This document shows, piece after piece, positions 42,800-42,839 of a stretch of DNA of 42,839 nt. The notes under the pieces were generated by a model. It did not search any database, was not told the origin of the DNA, and worked only from the letters and a program-made list of their open reading frames with translations. Position 1 is the first letter of the stretch, and the number at the start of each line of letters is the position of its first letter. Source of the stretch: Paludibacter sp. 221 (GTDB lineage: Bacteria; Bacteroidota; Bacteroidia; Bacteroidales; Paludibacteraceae); the NCBI RefSeq assembly GCF_010501035.1, contig NZ_QVMH01000017.1, positions 1-42,839 of the forward strand, written 5' to 3'. A program made the translations under genes and the position numbers.

Positions 42800-42839
<40 letters not shown>

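Overview
The window looks like a chromosomal contig of a Bacteroidales bacterium (Bacteroidota). The evidence is an RseC-RnfBCDGEA operon, a Rho with a long K/E/P- and N-rich insertion, a type IX secretion plug protein (DUF5103), a DUF2723 membrane protein, a FISUMP-type surface protein, a porT-like barrel, promoters of the TTTG-N19-TAnnTTTG type, and the absence of Shine-Dalgarno sequences. A Dysgonomonas-like genus is plausible but not proven. Both window ends look like contig ends: the first gene is cut at its 5' side inside an Ig-like repeat, and the last 39 bases are a pure (AG)n run.

Layout. 1-5.5 kb: the 3' part of an Ig/FISUMP surface protein with a strong terminator, an outer-membrane barrel, an unknown six-helix membrane protein, an IS200/IS605-type tnpA flanked by hairpins, a MITE-like inverted repeat, a zinc-ribbon membrane protein, an alkyltransferase-like protein without the reactive cysteine, and a DUF554 protein. 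5.7-10.3 kb (plus): an AddB-like nuclease, a HAD phosphatase and a TsaC/Sua5-type protein. 10.3-16.2 kb (minus): one run M16 peptidase > O-methyltransferase > thioesterase > SufT-like > LpxH > Fmt > XseA. 16.3-22.7 kb (plus): the rnf operon behind a near-consensus promoter and ended by a strong hairpin. 22.7-25.5 kb (minus): CYTH protein, UbiA prenyltransferase and radical SAM enzyme. 25.6-31.2 kb (minus): Big_2 lipoprotein, Rho, and a sugar transporter/ROK glucokinase pair. 31.4-38.5 kb (minus): MutL, a small membrane protein, polysaccharide deacetylase, DUF2723 protein and a HEAT-like protein. 38.7-42.6 kb (plus): FAD-dependent dehydrogenase, RluA-type pseudouridine synthase and the T9SS plug protein.

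Most genes are housekeeping: recombination and repair, translation, lipid A, ion-motive electron transport and termination. The unusual signals lie between genes and in one tail. (1) RnfG carries a Thr/Ala/Asp-rich C-terminal extension with three extra matches to the FMN-attachment consensus Dxx[ST][GA]AT, besides the normal site. (2) Two genes (rnfC and the radical SAM gene) have a nearby second copy of their own 3' end, differing almost only at synonymous positions. (3) At least eleven intergenic or gene-edge sites carry short tandem repeats with the same 7-base period but unrelated unit sequences. (4) A family of small hairpins, some with an ACA loop, occurs around rnfC and after rnfA, and similar ones surround the tnpA gene.
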